64,000 nucleotides of DNA. Source: Akebia trifoliata. Taxonomy: Eukaryota > Streptophyta > Magnoliopsida > Ranunculales > Lardizabalaceae. Positions within the stretch are counted from its first letter, which is position 1. The number at the start of each line of letters is the position of its first letter. Position numbers and translations under genes: made by a program. Of this stretch, positions 22,501 through 34,678 are shown one piece after another. The notes below the pieces were generated by a model. It was given only the letters and a program-made list of their open reading frames with translations, made no database searches and had not been told where the DNA came from. Location: contig CM030709.1 in assembly GCA_017979445.1 (NCBI GenBank), positions 4,878,001-4,942,000 on the forward strand, in the 5' to 3' direction.

Positions 22501-24292
22501 TGTGATGCATACATGGGAATTATGCATTCTAAAGAAAGGAAAATTGCCACACAAAAAAAAAAAGTATCAATCTCAAGCATAGTCACAAAAGTCTCCGACT
22601 TATTGAAAAAGTCGCTATTAAATCGTGACTTTTTTCCTTCACCAATCTAATCATGATTTAATCGCATCTTTTCAATAAGACACGACTTTTACGAACTTCA
22701 CGATTAAATCACATACTTTGCAATTAAATCAGAAGAAGTGAAATAAGACATTGGTGCACTGTTGGAGAATATGACCTTGATGATGGTGAACATTTTACGA
22801 TAAAATGTAAGGTAATAGTAATGTAAATGAGGATGACAAATTTTTTTTTTAACCAATTGATAAATCGTAGCTCAGACTTATGACGCTTTACCAAACGTGT
22901 TTTGTCCTACATGGGTTAGAAGTTTTGGAATGGGCTGATTTTTGGTGAGGATGATCTCTACGATTAGAAGATCCTCCTCACCAAAAATCAGCCTATTCCG
23001 AAATTTCTAGCCCCATGTTTACAAGTTGAAAAATCGTGGACCGTCCATTTTTTGTAAATCATTTTTTATGGGGTTAGAAGTTTTGGAATGGGCTGATTTT
23101 TGGTGAGGATGATCTCCTCACCGTAGAGATCATCCTCACCAAAAATTAGCCTATTCCAAAACTTCTAACCCATGTAGGACAAGACACGTTTGGTAAAGCG
23201 TAGGGTGGTGAATGGGACCCATATATATATATATATATATATAATTTTTTTTTTAACCAATTGATAAATCGTATATATATATAGATTAACAAATTAAACC
23301 TTAATTATGGTGTGATCATGTGGTTATTTGTTGTGGATACATGGATGAAATCAATATGAGATTTCATGACATAAAACGAGAACACCACCAACCAGGAACA
23401 ATTACACAGCCTTAACCCTAGCTTGATTTTTCCCCGATTTTTTCGATTTACCGAATTTTCCGGCTTTTCCTCTTGCCCACTTATTCCCGAACCCCGACTT
23501 GGTGATTATGGTCTTAAGGTGTTGATACTTTTTAATGGAAACTATTTAATTGTATTCCAATGTAGCATTGCTGATATAGTATTTTCTTATACTCAGGTCC
23601 CACTCTTTGATCAGATGGATGAGCGAATGCTAGATGCGATATGTGAGAGGCTGAAACCCGCCCTATGCACCCAGGGCACATGCCTAGTACGCGAGGGTGA
23701 CCCTGTCAATGAGATGCTCTTTATCATTCGAGGCCACCTTGACTCATACACCACTAATGGTGGTCGTACTGGATTTTTCAATTCATGCCGTATTGGACCT
23801 GGTGACTTTTGTGGCGAGGAATTGCTGACATGGGCTCTTGACCCACATCCTGGTTTCATCCTCCCGTCATCTACTCGTACAGTCAAGGCCATCTCCGAAG
23901 TCGAATCATTTGCGCTCATAGCAGAGGATTTAAAGTTTGTATCGTCCCAATTTCGTAGACTCCATAGCAAGCAACTTAGGCACAAGTTTAGATTCTACTC
24001 ACACCAATGGCGCACATGGGCAGCGTGCTTCATACAAGCTGCATGGCGTCGGTTTAAGAGACGAAAGGATGCTGCCGAACTCAAAGCTAGAGAGAGCCCA
24101 ATGGTGATGTCACCCGAGCCAGCATTGGAATTGGTTGACATGCCCGTGCCACCAGGGTCAGGCATAGCTATTTATGCAGCACGGCTCGCAGCAAGTGCTA
24201 GGAGAGGTGGAGGCAAGCCAAGTGGATCGGTTTCTGGAGTCGTAAGCTCATTACAGAAGCCGTCCGAGCCAAATTTTGGGATCGAGGAGTGA
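19560..24292 (+). CDS. CNGC15: CNGC15-type cyclic-nucleotide-gated ion channel (frameshifted)
   Basis: Calcium-permeable channel subunit. CNGC15 homologues act at the nuclear envelope in calcium signalling during root symbiosis and root growth. Seven coding exons: 19560-19588, 19841-20396, 20588-20800, 21501-21793, 21882-21993, 22106-22341 and 23597-24292. Features: conserved N terminus (NSRSVRFEEDLE), S1 from about residue 92, further membrane segments, pore WWGLKNLSCLGQNL with filter GQNL at 367-370, cyclic-nucleotide-binding domain in exon 7 (phosphate cassette GDFCGEELLTWAL), then an IQ calmodulin site (FIQAAWRRFKRRK). Exon 6 is 236 bp, one base short of the 237 needed. Within 22271-22280 the frame slips, so translation stops at TAG 22331-22333 after 476 residues. 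The other frame then continues with a family-like DLRRDIKRHL segment into exon 7. With that base present the protein would be 711 aa, normal for the family. Either a pseudogene or null allele, or a sequence error. Confidence 0.9.
22277..22283 (+). other. Single-base deletion or frameshift in CNGC15 exon 6
   Basis: Upstream the frame reads ...GVDEETLLK. One base later the other frame continues GLPMDLRRDIKRHLCLDLVRR and splices in phase to exon 7. A single missing base around 'cttctcaaggcc' explains everything. No alternative GT-AG choice repairs it. Confidence 0.85.
22839..22869 (+). repeat. 31-bp direct repeat, left copy
   Basis: Ten Ts preceded by AA, followed by 'aaccaattgataaatcgta'. The identical 31 bp recurs at 23243-23273 on the other side of the double-hairpin element in CNGC15 intron 6. 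Confidence 0.9.
22870..23220 (-). mobile_element. Double-hairpin element, copy 4, in CNGC15 intron 6
   Basis: Two hairpins of the family A core and the 'accgtccattttttgtaa' spacer are intact. The right end 'gtagggtggtgaatgggacc' is complete. The left end has lost its GGG terminus and begins in a diverged 'gctcagacttatgacgcttt'. A TA tract follows on the right (23221-23242), then the 31-bp flanking duplication. Confidence 0.82.
23243..23273 (+). repeat. 31-bp direct repeat, right copy
   Basis: Identical to 22839-22869, including the ten-T run. It lies directly after the TA tract bordering copy 4. Confidence 0.9.
23330..23520. repeat. Dispersed repeat shared with the NPH3 gene intron
   Basis: Words such as 'gtggatacatggatgaaatc', 'taaccctagcttgatttttc' and 'cccgacttggtgattatgg' align in order with 44090-44290 ('gtggatgtatggatgatatt', 'taatcctagcctgatttttt', 'cctgacttggtgactatg'). 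The repeat lies in CNGC15 intron 6 and in the NPH3-type intron at 43962-44897. Class unknown; possibly a retroelement terminal fragment. Confidence 0.6.
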
Positions 24293-24928
24293 GAGAAAAT
24301 TAGTGTCAATTCAAGGGGCTTCTCCTTTACTTGGTATGCCATTGTGTAGGCGTGGGTGTCGGTGGTGTATGTTTGTATGTCTTGGATGTATACTGCTCTG
24401 CTACTTTTTTCAATTTAAAGATTTCCACCTGATTTGTTTATTGTTATACAAGAAAAAAAAAAGGAAATTATTTGTCGAAAAAGGCTATTAGCCAGAGGAG
24501 CAAAACAGGAATTAAAGTGATTGGATCATGCAATTCAAATTAATTTTTTTTACGACCATAATGAAAAAATTCTCTGAATTTTTTTTTTAATTTTTAAATC
24601 ACATTATTCCTCGAGCACAAAGGGTCTGTTTGAAAATGTTGTGTGTAAAGTTGTTGTTGAATCAACTTGTTTAAACTGAAATGAGACTGCCAAGTAAGGA
24701 AGTTAGTTTAAACTAATAGAATGTGATTCTAGACAAACTGAACTAAAAGGAATAAGATTTGTTTAACAAACCCCAAATATGTGGAACAAGGGTTGATGAA
24801 CATGATGATTTCTAATGTTTAGTTATTTGCTCCAAAACTCACTGAGTCAAAATGAAAATCCATGGAGTTATATGTACTATATCTAATGTTTTTTCAAAAA
24901 ATAGTAAATAAATATAGTTTTAAATACT
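24293..24928 (+). other. CNGC15 3' flank
   Basis: Probable 3' UTR to about 24500 (T-rich, then A-run near 24452). After that it is AT-rich DNA with no gene or clear repeat. Confidence 0.4.
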
Positions 24929-25288
24929 GGAAATGCTAATGTCCCAAACCTCAAAGGACATTAACATTTTTCACCACATTTTTTCCCCTACTAATACCCG
25001 TATACATTTTGTCTTTTAATGTAAAAGATAAGGAGGTCTGTTGGTATTTTACATAATAAATACTTGTTTGCATTGATTATCAAAGTATTTATTACAAATA
25101 AGAATTTAAATCTAAATACTAAATACCCTTAGAAATTATTATGTAAAAAGACAGTCATTTATTATGTAAATAAGACTAATATACCCTTATCTTTTTCACT
25201 ATAAGATAAAATGGGCAAAAGTACCATTAAAAAAAGAATGTGGTGGAGAATGCAAAGTCCCCCTTAGGTCTTGGACTTTAGCATTTCT
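24929..25288. repeat. MITE with imperfect long inverted ends
   Basis: Left 'ggaaatgctaatgtcccaaa' and 'ttcaccacatttttt' are mirrored by right 'gtcttggactttagcatttc' and 'aatgtggtggagaatg'. About 360 bp, non-coding. Confidence 0.6.
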
Positions 25289-25332
25289 AATAATAATTGA
25301 AGGTAATTTAAACATACCCCTCCTCGTTTTGG

Positions 25333-25890
25333 TGAATATTTGGAATACTCCCATGTTTTCAAACTGTTGACGTACATCCCACCCTCAATCTACTCTACTA
25401 AATTGATGAAAAAAAATACTCAAATGCATTCATCTTCAACCCTTTGATTTTTCTATCCAAAACTAATTATCTTAATATTCTTCCTACTTCAATCATCAAA
25501 CCGACTAGTATAGTTGACAAAATCTATAAATTATGATACCATAGACTTGAGTTTGATTCCTACCAATATCTGAGTTACTGATTTTATTAAAAATAGATTA
25601 ACATATGAAGAAAAAATAATTTCAAACCTCAAAAATAAGATAGGATTTTTGGATAAATAGAAAATAATGAAATTTTAGATAGAAAATTCAAAGGTTTTCC
25701 ACTAAGAAGTAAGGTGAGTCAAGAACAATGGATTGAAGATGAGGTTGAACATATTAAAAATAATTTACCATAAAAGTTGAAGAGTTCGAAGATGATCGTT
25801 TTTTCTAATGAGAAGTTAAAGATGAAGGTATTTAAGTCATTTATCATCAATCTATAAGAGAAGACCAATGTCAAAGGGCATGTCATTATG
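25333..25890. repeat. Family C foldback element, diverged copy
   Basis: The left end 'tgaatatttggaatactccc' followed by 'tttcaaactgttgac' matches the ends of the copy at 40069-41031. The right part has the family words 'ggtatttaagtcattt' and 'agaagaccaatgtcaaaggg', but its terminus is worn. Confidence 0.5.
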
Positions 25891-26240
25891 CCAGCTCAAC
25901 ATTAATCTTTTGGATTTCTGGAAAACTCACCGTCAAAGTCAAAATCAAAATCATGTGCGATTCGACTTCAAAGGTACTGTAATAGATTTCCACACCTGTC
26001 CAAAGCCCCACCACCACCTAAATTATTTTGACTTTTCTACAACAAACAAGGCTTAATGCACAACATCAAAACCTACCATTCCCTGATGATCAAGTACACA
26101 TTCCTAGTGATTTTTTTTGAAAATCCCTAGGAATATTCTTTCATCTCAACCATTCTTTTAATAGAGAGCCTCTAACATGTTTGAAAATAAGTAAGCTTTA
26201 CAATTCACAAAATGTCTAAAAATATTCCAAATAGAGTTGG

Positions 26241-26400
26241 GGTTCTCGACTCGATCTTTTTCACTCAGCTGATGTGGCAAGGGCACAGAACCATACATTA
26301 TTTTCTTTGGGATACACAAGGAAAATATCAACATGTTCTGTGCCCTTGCCACATCAGCCAAGTCTAGACCGAGTGAAAAAAATTGAGTTAGAAAATCATT
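26241..26400. repeat. Foldback MITE, B2-related
   Basis: Left 'gactcgatctttttcactca' and 'tgatgtggcaagggcacaga' are mirrored by 'tctgtgcccttgccacatca' and 'gaccgagtgaaaaaaattga'. The loop holds a 'gggatacacaagg' type core shared with the B2 elements. Confidence 0.7.
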
Positions 26401-27299
26401 AGCTTTCTGAATATTTTGATCAAAACATTATAACTTTTGTCAAAATCAAATTAAAATATTGATTCTTGAAACATAAATTGTTTTGACGTGTTTAATATTT
26501 TTTTCTGTATTACAAGGTTTCTCCACACCAAAAGGACTTGTCCTTACGGATGCAATTCCGACCTAATGCAATAGATAAGTCAAGAAACAATCCAATTTCG
26601 AACACACAACCAGAAGGAGCAAATCATTCTCATTTAATTTGAAGTCACAAGATGGGCCAAACATATAAGAGGTTAGTGGGCCCCAATATTTATGGGCTTA
26701 TTTTTTCTAAGCTTTCACATACTTCACAAGCTATGTTTTTAAACTTACAAAATAGGTCATCATGGTTGGTGAGTCAGCTGTAAGTCACCTCTATAATACC
26801 TGTTTAACCACATTTACTCAAATAAATAATTTAGTTTCCACTATTGTCCAAACAAGTTTGATATTTACTTGAGAAAATAAAATATCTTTGTGAAGGTTTA
26901 AAAGGGCATTTTGATGAATTTAAGAGAAGATCAAAGACACTTATATTATTCTTATCCACAAATGGAAAAAAAATGATTAAATTCTCAGTCACTCCTTTTC
27001 CTTTCTTTGGGTTAGGCCCACAGCCCACTAGTTTAGAAAAAATATATACTGAAATGGAGGAAAAAGTTTATGGAAGCCACTTGCACACTTGAAGAAGACA
27101 AGATTGGTGAAAAGGGTATCTATTGAGTTGAATTGGAAAATATTATTTTATTTAACCAAGAGAGAATATCCAACCAACACTGATTATTTGATCACAATTA
27201 AATATTTAAATAAGTTTTGTCGGTAACTAACTGAGTTTAGAAAGAAAAAAAAAATTGATTAGTTTGCTAAAGTTTCCAATCGATATACTACTTTTTCTT

Positions 27300-27702
27300 A
27301 GGATTATCAATGAATCGGATGAGACCCAAAATTTGATTCATTCTGATAACTTCAGGTCTGGATCGATGTTTTGGATTCCGATAAGGTCTCGATCCAATAT
27401 CTTATTAGATTGGATCTGGATCAATCATGTCTCGATCCGATAATATGTTAAAAAGTGCATAAATTATATTATATATTTGTTGAGATGTATGAAATTTATT
27501 TAGATTTTGTATATAAAATCGGGTTTGACCCAATCTGGATCTGATTTGATTGTTAATGAATTGGGTTTGAATTTTAATATCAAGTTCTGATAAAAACCCA
27601 ATCCGATACTTATCGGATTAGTTTCGAATCAAGTCTTTATTGGATCGATACCAAATCAATCCTGATCCAATCCGAACCCGATCCATTGACAGCCGTACTC
27701 TT
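27300..27702. repeat. Probable MITE with 'ggctgtcaatggatcgggtt' type end
   Basis: Both halves are built from 'gatccaatcc / ggatcggattgg' type words, which face each other across about 400 bp. The right end read backwards gives 'ggctgtcaatggatcgggtt', and the left starts 'attatcaatgaatcgg'. A similar end occurs near 1422. Non-coding. Confidence 0.45.
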
Positions 27703-29160
27703 TCTAACTTGATTAGTGTATGATATCGTTGAAGTACTCCTCCGCTTTACCATCAAATTGTTGAACCTTTTATTGTCACAGCTCAAGTTTGGGCAAATTT
27801 TCACATTTCTTAACATAGCCCGCCAAATTAATGAGTTAAATAAATAGTAATTTAAACCTCTACGAGTCACTTTAAAACTTGGTTGGGTAAACTGGACTAT
27901 TTTGATGTGATTTGGTATATAAACTCACCATATCAGATTGGAAAGAGGATTGAGTTATATCTTATACTTTTTTTAATAAAAAAAATATAAATAAATTTAT
28001 TTTAATTCTTTTACAAAAAAAATAAATTTATTTTATATAGGGTATGCCATTAATGTTCAAGAGTCAAGACTCCAATGCTACAAGCAACCTACAAAACCAT
28101 TTTTTTCATAATTATTCTTATAAATCATTTCTATTTTACTTGTTAATACAAAAAAAAAATCTTACGATGTAATAATGTTTTGCAAATATTACAAAAATAC
28201 CATTAAACTATAACAAAATTTATTTTTCTAATCATGATCCAATAATATGTATTTAAATCTGATTTTTATCATTATTTGGTATAATTAAACATTTTGATAG
28301 ATGGAGGTGAGTTTTTATCATTCATTTTCATCATCTTTTGTTTTCGAATTTTTTTTTACCATTTAGCAAATGAAACATGTTAAAAATCGATTTAAACTTT
28401 ATCATTTGCATTCGATTTTTTTCTTTTTTTAAAATTCTTAGTATATTCGTAAGTCAGGATTGAACTCATCAACACTATTTTGGTAGGTACATACCGAATC
28501 CATTTTTTCACATTGTACCCTCTTATAAAGAACTGTTTGATATGTACCTACCACATCATAACATATTTTTCAATATGTTTATACCAAATATATATATATA
28601 TATATATATCGTTCTTAGATCAGTAGTTAGAAACTGAACAATTATTTGCACGGGATCCTATATGAAAAATATTTAATATGTATTTACCAAAAATTATTGA
28701 AAGATTTGTTAGGTTGTTATTAAGTTTAAAAAAAAATCGTTGGGTGAAATTAGTACATAAGTATTTGCTGCAGACACCCACAATGACGGTGGGTAGAATG
28801 AGTAGGTAAGAATAGCGAGCAACAAAGTGGGTGCAAAATGTCAATACTCAATGGTGTGTCCATAGTCCGTCCCATTTATAAAATATATAATTTTGAACAA
28901 AGGTTCTCTTTTGGCCAGCTAAACATCGGTCTTAGCCTCTTACGTACGTATGACAGTGATGTGGGAAGTAAAAGTCAAAATCACATGAGTTTGACTTTTT
29001 TACTATGGACAAATGTAAGTAGGTTATTGGGCCAGCAAGTGTACCACGTGGAACTTAATGGTTCACAGCTGTATGGTTTCAACTACAGCGATTTCTGAAG
29101 AATTGTGAACCACCCGTAAACCACCTGTGGTTGCACTCACGTCTTATCCAATAATTGATT
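27703..29160. other. AT-rich intergenic DNA
   Basis: No gene, clear repeat or structured element is recognised. A TA tract lies near 28591-28609. A few W-box-like TTGAC words occur near 28900-29000 but no adjoining gene gives them meaning. Confidence 0.4.
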
Positions 29161-29345
29161 TTGTTTTGAGTCCGACTACCCTTACTATAACAGTGAAGAA
29201 AAAATAAATAAAACCCCTTACTACTAAGACTCATCCACCACAAAAAAAAACCTCGAGATGTGTAAGATAAGAATTTGAGATTAATACTAAATCTCGAGGT
29301 CTTTTTGACGGTCGATGCGGCTTAATAATAAATCATAGTAAGGAA
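29161..29345. repeat. Foldback element, family F, copy 1
   Basis: The arms contain 'gactcatccacc...cctcgagatg' and the mirrored 'aaatctcgaggtctttttga' then 'cggtcgatgc'. The left terminus 'ttttgagtccgacta' matches, inverted, the right terminus of the copy at 52495-52615 ('tagtcggactcaaaa'). Confidence 0.6.
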
Positions 29346-29395
29346 AGGATTTCTCTTTTATTTTATTTTATTTATTGTGCATTAAACTTCAGTTT

Positions 29396-29413
29396 GGGGG
29401 GGGGGGGGGGGGG
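29396..29413 (+). repeat. Poly-G tract (18 G)
   Basis: Eighteen consecutive Gs in AT-rich DNA, the second such run in the window (see 18149-18168). Confidence 0.9.
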
Positions 29414-30649
29414 ATAGACAATATTTTCTCCCCCAAAAATTATTTTTTATAATAATATTAATTTTTTTTTTGGCCACACCAGCCATTAGTTCACTAAGAG
29501 TGGAAGAGAATAAATTTAGGATTTTTCAACCTCAATCTCAAAATAAATAAATAAATAATAAAGAGAGATTTATCAAGCAAACTTATCTATCACATTTTTC
29601 TTATAAAAACCCCCTTGAATTTGTTCGGTAGCCATCCTTTTCAATACTTTCGATCAAGTTTAAAAATAATTTTTTAAATTTATTTTTTTGGATCTAAATT
29701 TTTCTACAAAATCTAGAAGATTGCGATGTTAGATTATCAATTTGAAATCTTATTAAATTTGTCATGCTAACTACATTCATAAAGTAAGGTTTGTTCAAAT
29801 AATAAACTTGATAGAGTAAGGGAGTTTTTGTAATAAAGTTACAAATAAATCTGTAAAAAAAAATGTCATTTATAGAATGGAGGAGACTTTTACCTCCGCC
29901 AAGAAAAAAGTTGTTTCAAATCATATTTTTATATCAAAATAATTTTTTTAATTAGTAGTTTACATTATTTTTTAATTAAATTAAAAAGTTTTAGAAAAGA
30001 AAGAAAAATGATTGACAACGAGAAAGATGAAAAAGGTAAATCTTTTTCGCTATCACTCATTTTTTTTTATTAAAATATTTTATTTTAGGTTAGAAAAATG
30101 ATTTGTTAATGTGTGTCCTAAGGGTATAGGTTAAAATACATTATATACACCATAGAAATAAGTATTTGAGGGTAGTTTTAGTAGGAAATTTTTTTTATTG
30201 AGGACATTTTATGTAGTAAAATAAAAATAAAATTGGAGGTACATTTAATGCATGCATGTTAACAGAACCTTGGAAAAAATAAACTGACAAATAATGGATT
30301 TATTTTTATTTTTGGCAAAATATTGCCCAATTCGTTGTAAAATACAAATTCAAACAAACAAACAAACAAAAAATACTACTTTCCATGTGTTAGCCCCCAC
30401 AATCCACTTGTTTAAAAGATCTTGGAAGCCACTTGCATGCTTATAAGAGACAAGACTGGGGACAAGGGTGTCTGCTGAGTCGATTTGGAAGATATTTATT
30501 ATTAAACCAATAAAGGCTATGGCATCGATAATTTGATCATTATTAAATATTTATTAAGTTTTGTCGGTAGCTACCCTGTCTTAATAGGAAAAAAAAAATG
30601 TCAAAGCTTATTAAAGAAAAGTATTATTTTGAGTACAATAATTCTAATA
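29414..30649. other. AT-rich intergenic DNA
   Basis: Nothing coding is seen. Scattered short A/T homopolymers only. The stretch 30405-30590 ('cttggaagccacttgcatgc...') is a diverged copy of 27071-27240 ('atggaagccacttgcacact...'), indicating an unidentified dispersed repeat. Confidence 0.4.
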
Positions 30650-30828
30650 AACTAATGATAATTTTTGACTCAGAAAATTTTTACTTGGTTGACGTGGCTA
30701 ATGCATAGAATCGTAGATCTTTTGCCCTTGTGTATTCCTAAGAAAAAGATCTATGATTCTATGCACTTGCCATGTAGACTCAATATAGATAGAATGAAAA
30801 TTTTTGAGTCAGAATATCGTGACTCATA
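30650..30828. repeat. Foldback MITE, B2-related
   Basis: Left 'tttttgactcagaaaatttt' and 'atgcatagaatcgtagatct' are mirrored by 'agatctatgattctatgcac' and 'gaaaatttttgagtcagaat'. About 180 bp. Confidence 0.65.
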
Positions 30829-30954
30829 CTAATATCTCAACCTGGTTATATGTTTCAATCTCGGGATAATATCCTAAACTAACTGTGTCATCTCAGGATA
30901 AGTATTCATAATATTCAAAAAAAAAAAAAAAAGTGAGATAAAATAAATCAAATT

Positions 30955-31070
30955 ATTAATATTCACTAGAAGGTGGTGTGTACAAACACACATTTATATA
31001 AAGGGTTTATTTGTAATTTAAAATATTGATTAATATATTTTTGAAGATTACACATTTACCAAGTCCTTTC
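30955..31070 (+). repeat. Direct repeat, left copy (partner at 37764)
   Basis: The shared run reads 'actagaaggtggtgtg', 'caaacacacatttatataaa', 'gtaatttaaaatattgatta' and corresponds in order to 37764-37870. About 75-80 percent similar by eye. The two copies flank the CACTA remnant region. Confidence 0.55.
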
Positions 31071-31588
31071 TTTTGCATTTCTATCAACACGTTTCCAAGA
31101 AATGACATCCCATCTAAAAATGTGTGGGTCTCTTGCTAAAATCCCACAAAAATTAGATGGCTTAACAACATTCTTTCCATAAGGTTGTCAATGCCGATTG
31201 AAATCAAAATGTACTGTATGTCCAACTTCTAGATTGTATAAATCCAAACACCTAGTTGAGTCACGTCTTCTTTTAGGTACCTAACCGGATCTTTCGTCGA
31301 CCTCACATGTTGTGAATGATCCAATTGCTTTTGTTACGAATATTAAAACTATTAAAACTAAAAATATAAGAAATAATAGTTGATATTATAAATTAACTAA
31401 ATATATTTTGACATGTTAAATATAGAAATATAAAATAGTTAAACAAACACGTCCATTAACAAGTTGTTTGAATGGTAAAATATAAAACTTAACATTATAA
31501 GACTTACATCAAATTTGTGAATCTTCAAAATCAGATTCAACTGTATCATCAACGAATCAATTGAATGAAAAAATTGTCTAGATAACAA

Positions 31589-33190
31589 TTAAGGAGATGC
31601 ATTAATGATAATTCCCGGTACACCATTTCTATCCCAATTTACACCACCATCGTTGTCTTGTTCCAAAAGATTTATATGTTGAAAAGAACTAAATGATTGA
31701 TTTTGTCGAATCTCACATTCGTCAGCTACATAATCCCCATTCATGTCAAATAAGTTTCTAGGTTTAGTTTTGACAACAATGTGCCAATCTTTTTCAACAG
31801 GAGCTTTCATGTAAAAAAGTTGTTGTGGTTGTGAAGCTAATACATATGGCTCATTAGTAATTTGTTCTGTTTGAAATAACAAACGTTTGAAATTTGTAAG
31901 TGTGAATCAATAGTGATCAACCTTTATTCCCTTGCCTGTTGTCCTTACATCAACCCAATCGCATTTAAAAAAATACAAATTTGAGACTTGAAAAATAAGT
32001 CAACTCGATAATATCTATTAGACGCCCATAATATGTGACATCTCCTACAATGAGTCTCTGATCTCTAATATTTGCAAAACTTGTTGTAACTGCAGTTATC
32101 ATAACACCATTATTCTGATTTTTTTTTGTCACTCTCAATACTTAAGATACGAAACCTATATCTGTTTTGAACATATCCCTTAAACCTCTTCGCAACGGTT
32201 TGCGATCCGTAGCTTCGGCTTACAATTTCATCCGACACAACAGTATTTGATTTCCATATCAATTCTACCTAATCCAAGGAAAAAAAATTAAGAAATTGTT
32301 ATCCAATTTATTTGGTCAAAGCATTATTCTAATGACTATGATATTTTATAGTTCTTGAACCACTTGGTGAACATTCCGTTTTGCATCTTATGTAGTTCAT
32401 GAGAACCAGAACATGGGTTTTGTATTTGAAGCGATCGCATGTGTTGTATGTGGTACCATTAATAATGCACATGAGATCGTACCACTCGAAAATATAGTAT
32501 AAAATCATATAAAATTAAATGATCACTCTAATGTGTTACTTATTCAATGTAACATATAACATTATTGTTGTTAAACAACACATAATGATGTGCTTGTTCC
32601 CATTCTAGTTCACTCAAATGAAATGGCATTACAACTCCCATCATGTTATCGTCATAATTCTTCACTGATCGATTGAACCTTGTTTCAACTTTGGTTAGAT
32701 ACCTAGTGAACAATATATAGTCTCACAATAAACAACAACTTAGTGTGTTTCATGCATCCATAGTATAATTCAATTTCTACATCACCCAACAAATTGTAGA
32801 ATCCATTGGCTTCTACATTTACCCCACTATTTAGTCTTGTCGAATTAGTACTTATATCACAATCTGGTGAAAATCTAAAAACATCGTTTAATAAATTTCA
32901 TATTCTATCACCCACATTTTGCATATCGGTTCGAACATTCTGATTTGCATTATGACCCTTAGAGGATGACGACCCTAACTCTTCACCATGAAATAACCAC
33001 CTCGTATAATCATTATCAAACCCCTCTCAAATTATATGATCAAAAGCATTTTCTCTATCTTGATATAACACATTGTTGCAATTAGGACAATGACACTTCA
33101 ACTTCCAATTAATAGTTGCTCCACGTTCAAATGCGTACTCAATAAATCATTTTACTCCCTCAATGTATTTAGCACTGAGCCTATTACATA
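31589..33190 (-). pseudogene. Decayed CACTA (En/Spm) transposase remnant
   Basis: Reading the minus strand from 33190 downward, three blocks typical of CACTA TNP2-type proteins appear. First, a transposase-associated domain (about 33000-33190) with the pattern YIEGV..FIEYAF...CHCPNCNN and then TRWLFHGEE. Next, a short start of the main transposase domain (about 32660-32800; LYYGC...LLFIVRLY). Last, a DUF4216 block (31589-32118) with GDVTYYGRLIDIIELTYF, KCDWVDVRTTGKGIKVDHY and EPYVLASQPQQLFYM. Several stops and frame slips interrupt it (for example an in-frame TGA near 31909), and nearly all of the catalytic transposase domain is missing, so it cannot be functional. Confidence 0.75.
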
Positions 33191-34656
33191 CATTTAAAAA
33201 TAATAAAAAATAGGAGGCGCGTTAGTGCATCAACGTCATATGATAGATTCATATTAAAATTTTAAAAAAATGTATAGATTATTGTAATACCTTGACTTTC
33301 AGATCTAACTCCTATCTATTATACTGTCAAGATCCTCTAAAATCTGAATTAAGACAAAAATCCACTCTTATTTCTAGTAATTTTTCAACTACTCGCAAAA
33401 TTTGAAGATAGGTCTATGGGGCCTATCTGATCTTAAATTTGAAATCAACTCATGATTACAAATTCCAAAAAAATTTCTAAAGTGAACTATTAGGATCCAA
33501 TCTTATAGACATCACTTATCCATTTACATTAACACAATGGACCATGATTTAAACTAATGTTTTAAGAGGCGTATAATACTTACACTTCAAGACACGACTC
33601 AATTTGAACTAAGACTAATGTTTTGGATAAGGAATTTTATCTTTTGTGTTAATCACTAGTAGTAGTAACGTAAAACACTTGAGTTCAACTTAAGTGTTCA
33701 GATTTCATTTTACTTGAACTACGATGAAATAATAGGCATAAATACAAGTTGTATTTTTTGATTTCTTACAAAATTAGAAGCACAAAGAAGCCAATTAAAA
33801 GTTTTTGGATAATTTCAATTCCTCTATATGTCATTACCAATATACACTACATGAAAAAAATAAAAAGAAGAGAATATTGAACAAGTTATTAAACATAAAT
33901 TAATCTTGTTTAAAAAAATAATAATAAAAGCTGACAAGGAACACTTTCACTTAAAATTAATTAGAATGTTAGTATTGAAAAAAAAATAGTATGAGTCAAT
34001 AATCAAACAAGTTAATCCATTGACCAAATTGGATCTCGAAATCAATCAACAAAGTTGGCACTTATATTTTCATAAATAAAAAGAAATATGATAAAACTAG
34101 TGATATCAGATTTTAAAATTTAAAAAAAAAAAAATAAAATTCTCTTACATATAACTTGGTTATCTAACACTACAAATGAATGAATTAAACAAGTTTACTG
34201 CAACTATAGTTGCAGTATTTTATTACGTATTTATAAACTTAAGATCCATGGTTCCAGTTTTTTTTTTTTTTTTTTTAATAATAGGAATGATAGTTATATT
34301 GCATGTTGCTTGACCATATTTAGACACAAGGGTAATTAGAAAAGACCACCATTACCTAGTTGTATATATAAAAGAAGACAAAAAAAATCTACTAAAAAAT
34401 TATTTTCATTTGAGTTGAAGCATGGATCATTAAAAAAACTAGTAATGTATTAAACAAAATTAGGCAAATCAACACTATGTAACAGATTATGAGTGTTTAT
34501 ATAAGATGCCATTACTAGCTCACAGAAAAGTAGTTCAAGAAAAATAAAAGTAGTTTAAGAAAAGATTTCTAATTATTAACCAAAAACAACCCTATCACTA
34601 AGTTATACAAATAAACAACGAAGAGCAATTGATCTGTAGACATACTCACTTCAAAT
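33191..34656. other. AT-rich DNA within the CACTA remnant region
   Basis: No open frame or intact repeat is recognised. A 'cactacatgaaaaaaat' word at 33845 resembles a CACTA terminus but lacks a matching partner. Poly-T and poly-A tracts occur near 34258 and 34121. Confidence 0.35.
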
Positions 34657-34678
34657 ATATATATATATATATATATAT

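Noticed and set aside
23423..23596. N-terminal extension of the CNGC15 last exon
   Set aside because: The open frame runs upstream, but the family sequence begins at VPLFDQMDERML right after an ACTCAG acceptor at 23596. The upstream part is intron repeat.
28838..29098. 86-codon open frame
   Set aside because: No recognisable domain, no promoter or splice support, and biased AT-rich composition. Treated as chance.
33845..33861. 'cactacatgaaaaaaat' as the second CACTA terminus
   Set aside because: It has the CACTA word but the inner sequence does not match the terminus at 37656, no target duplication was seen, and it would leave the coding remnant outside the element.
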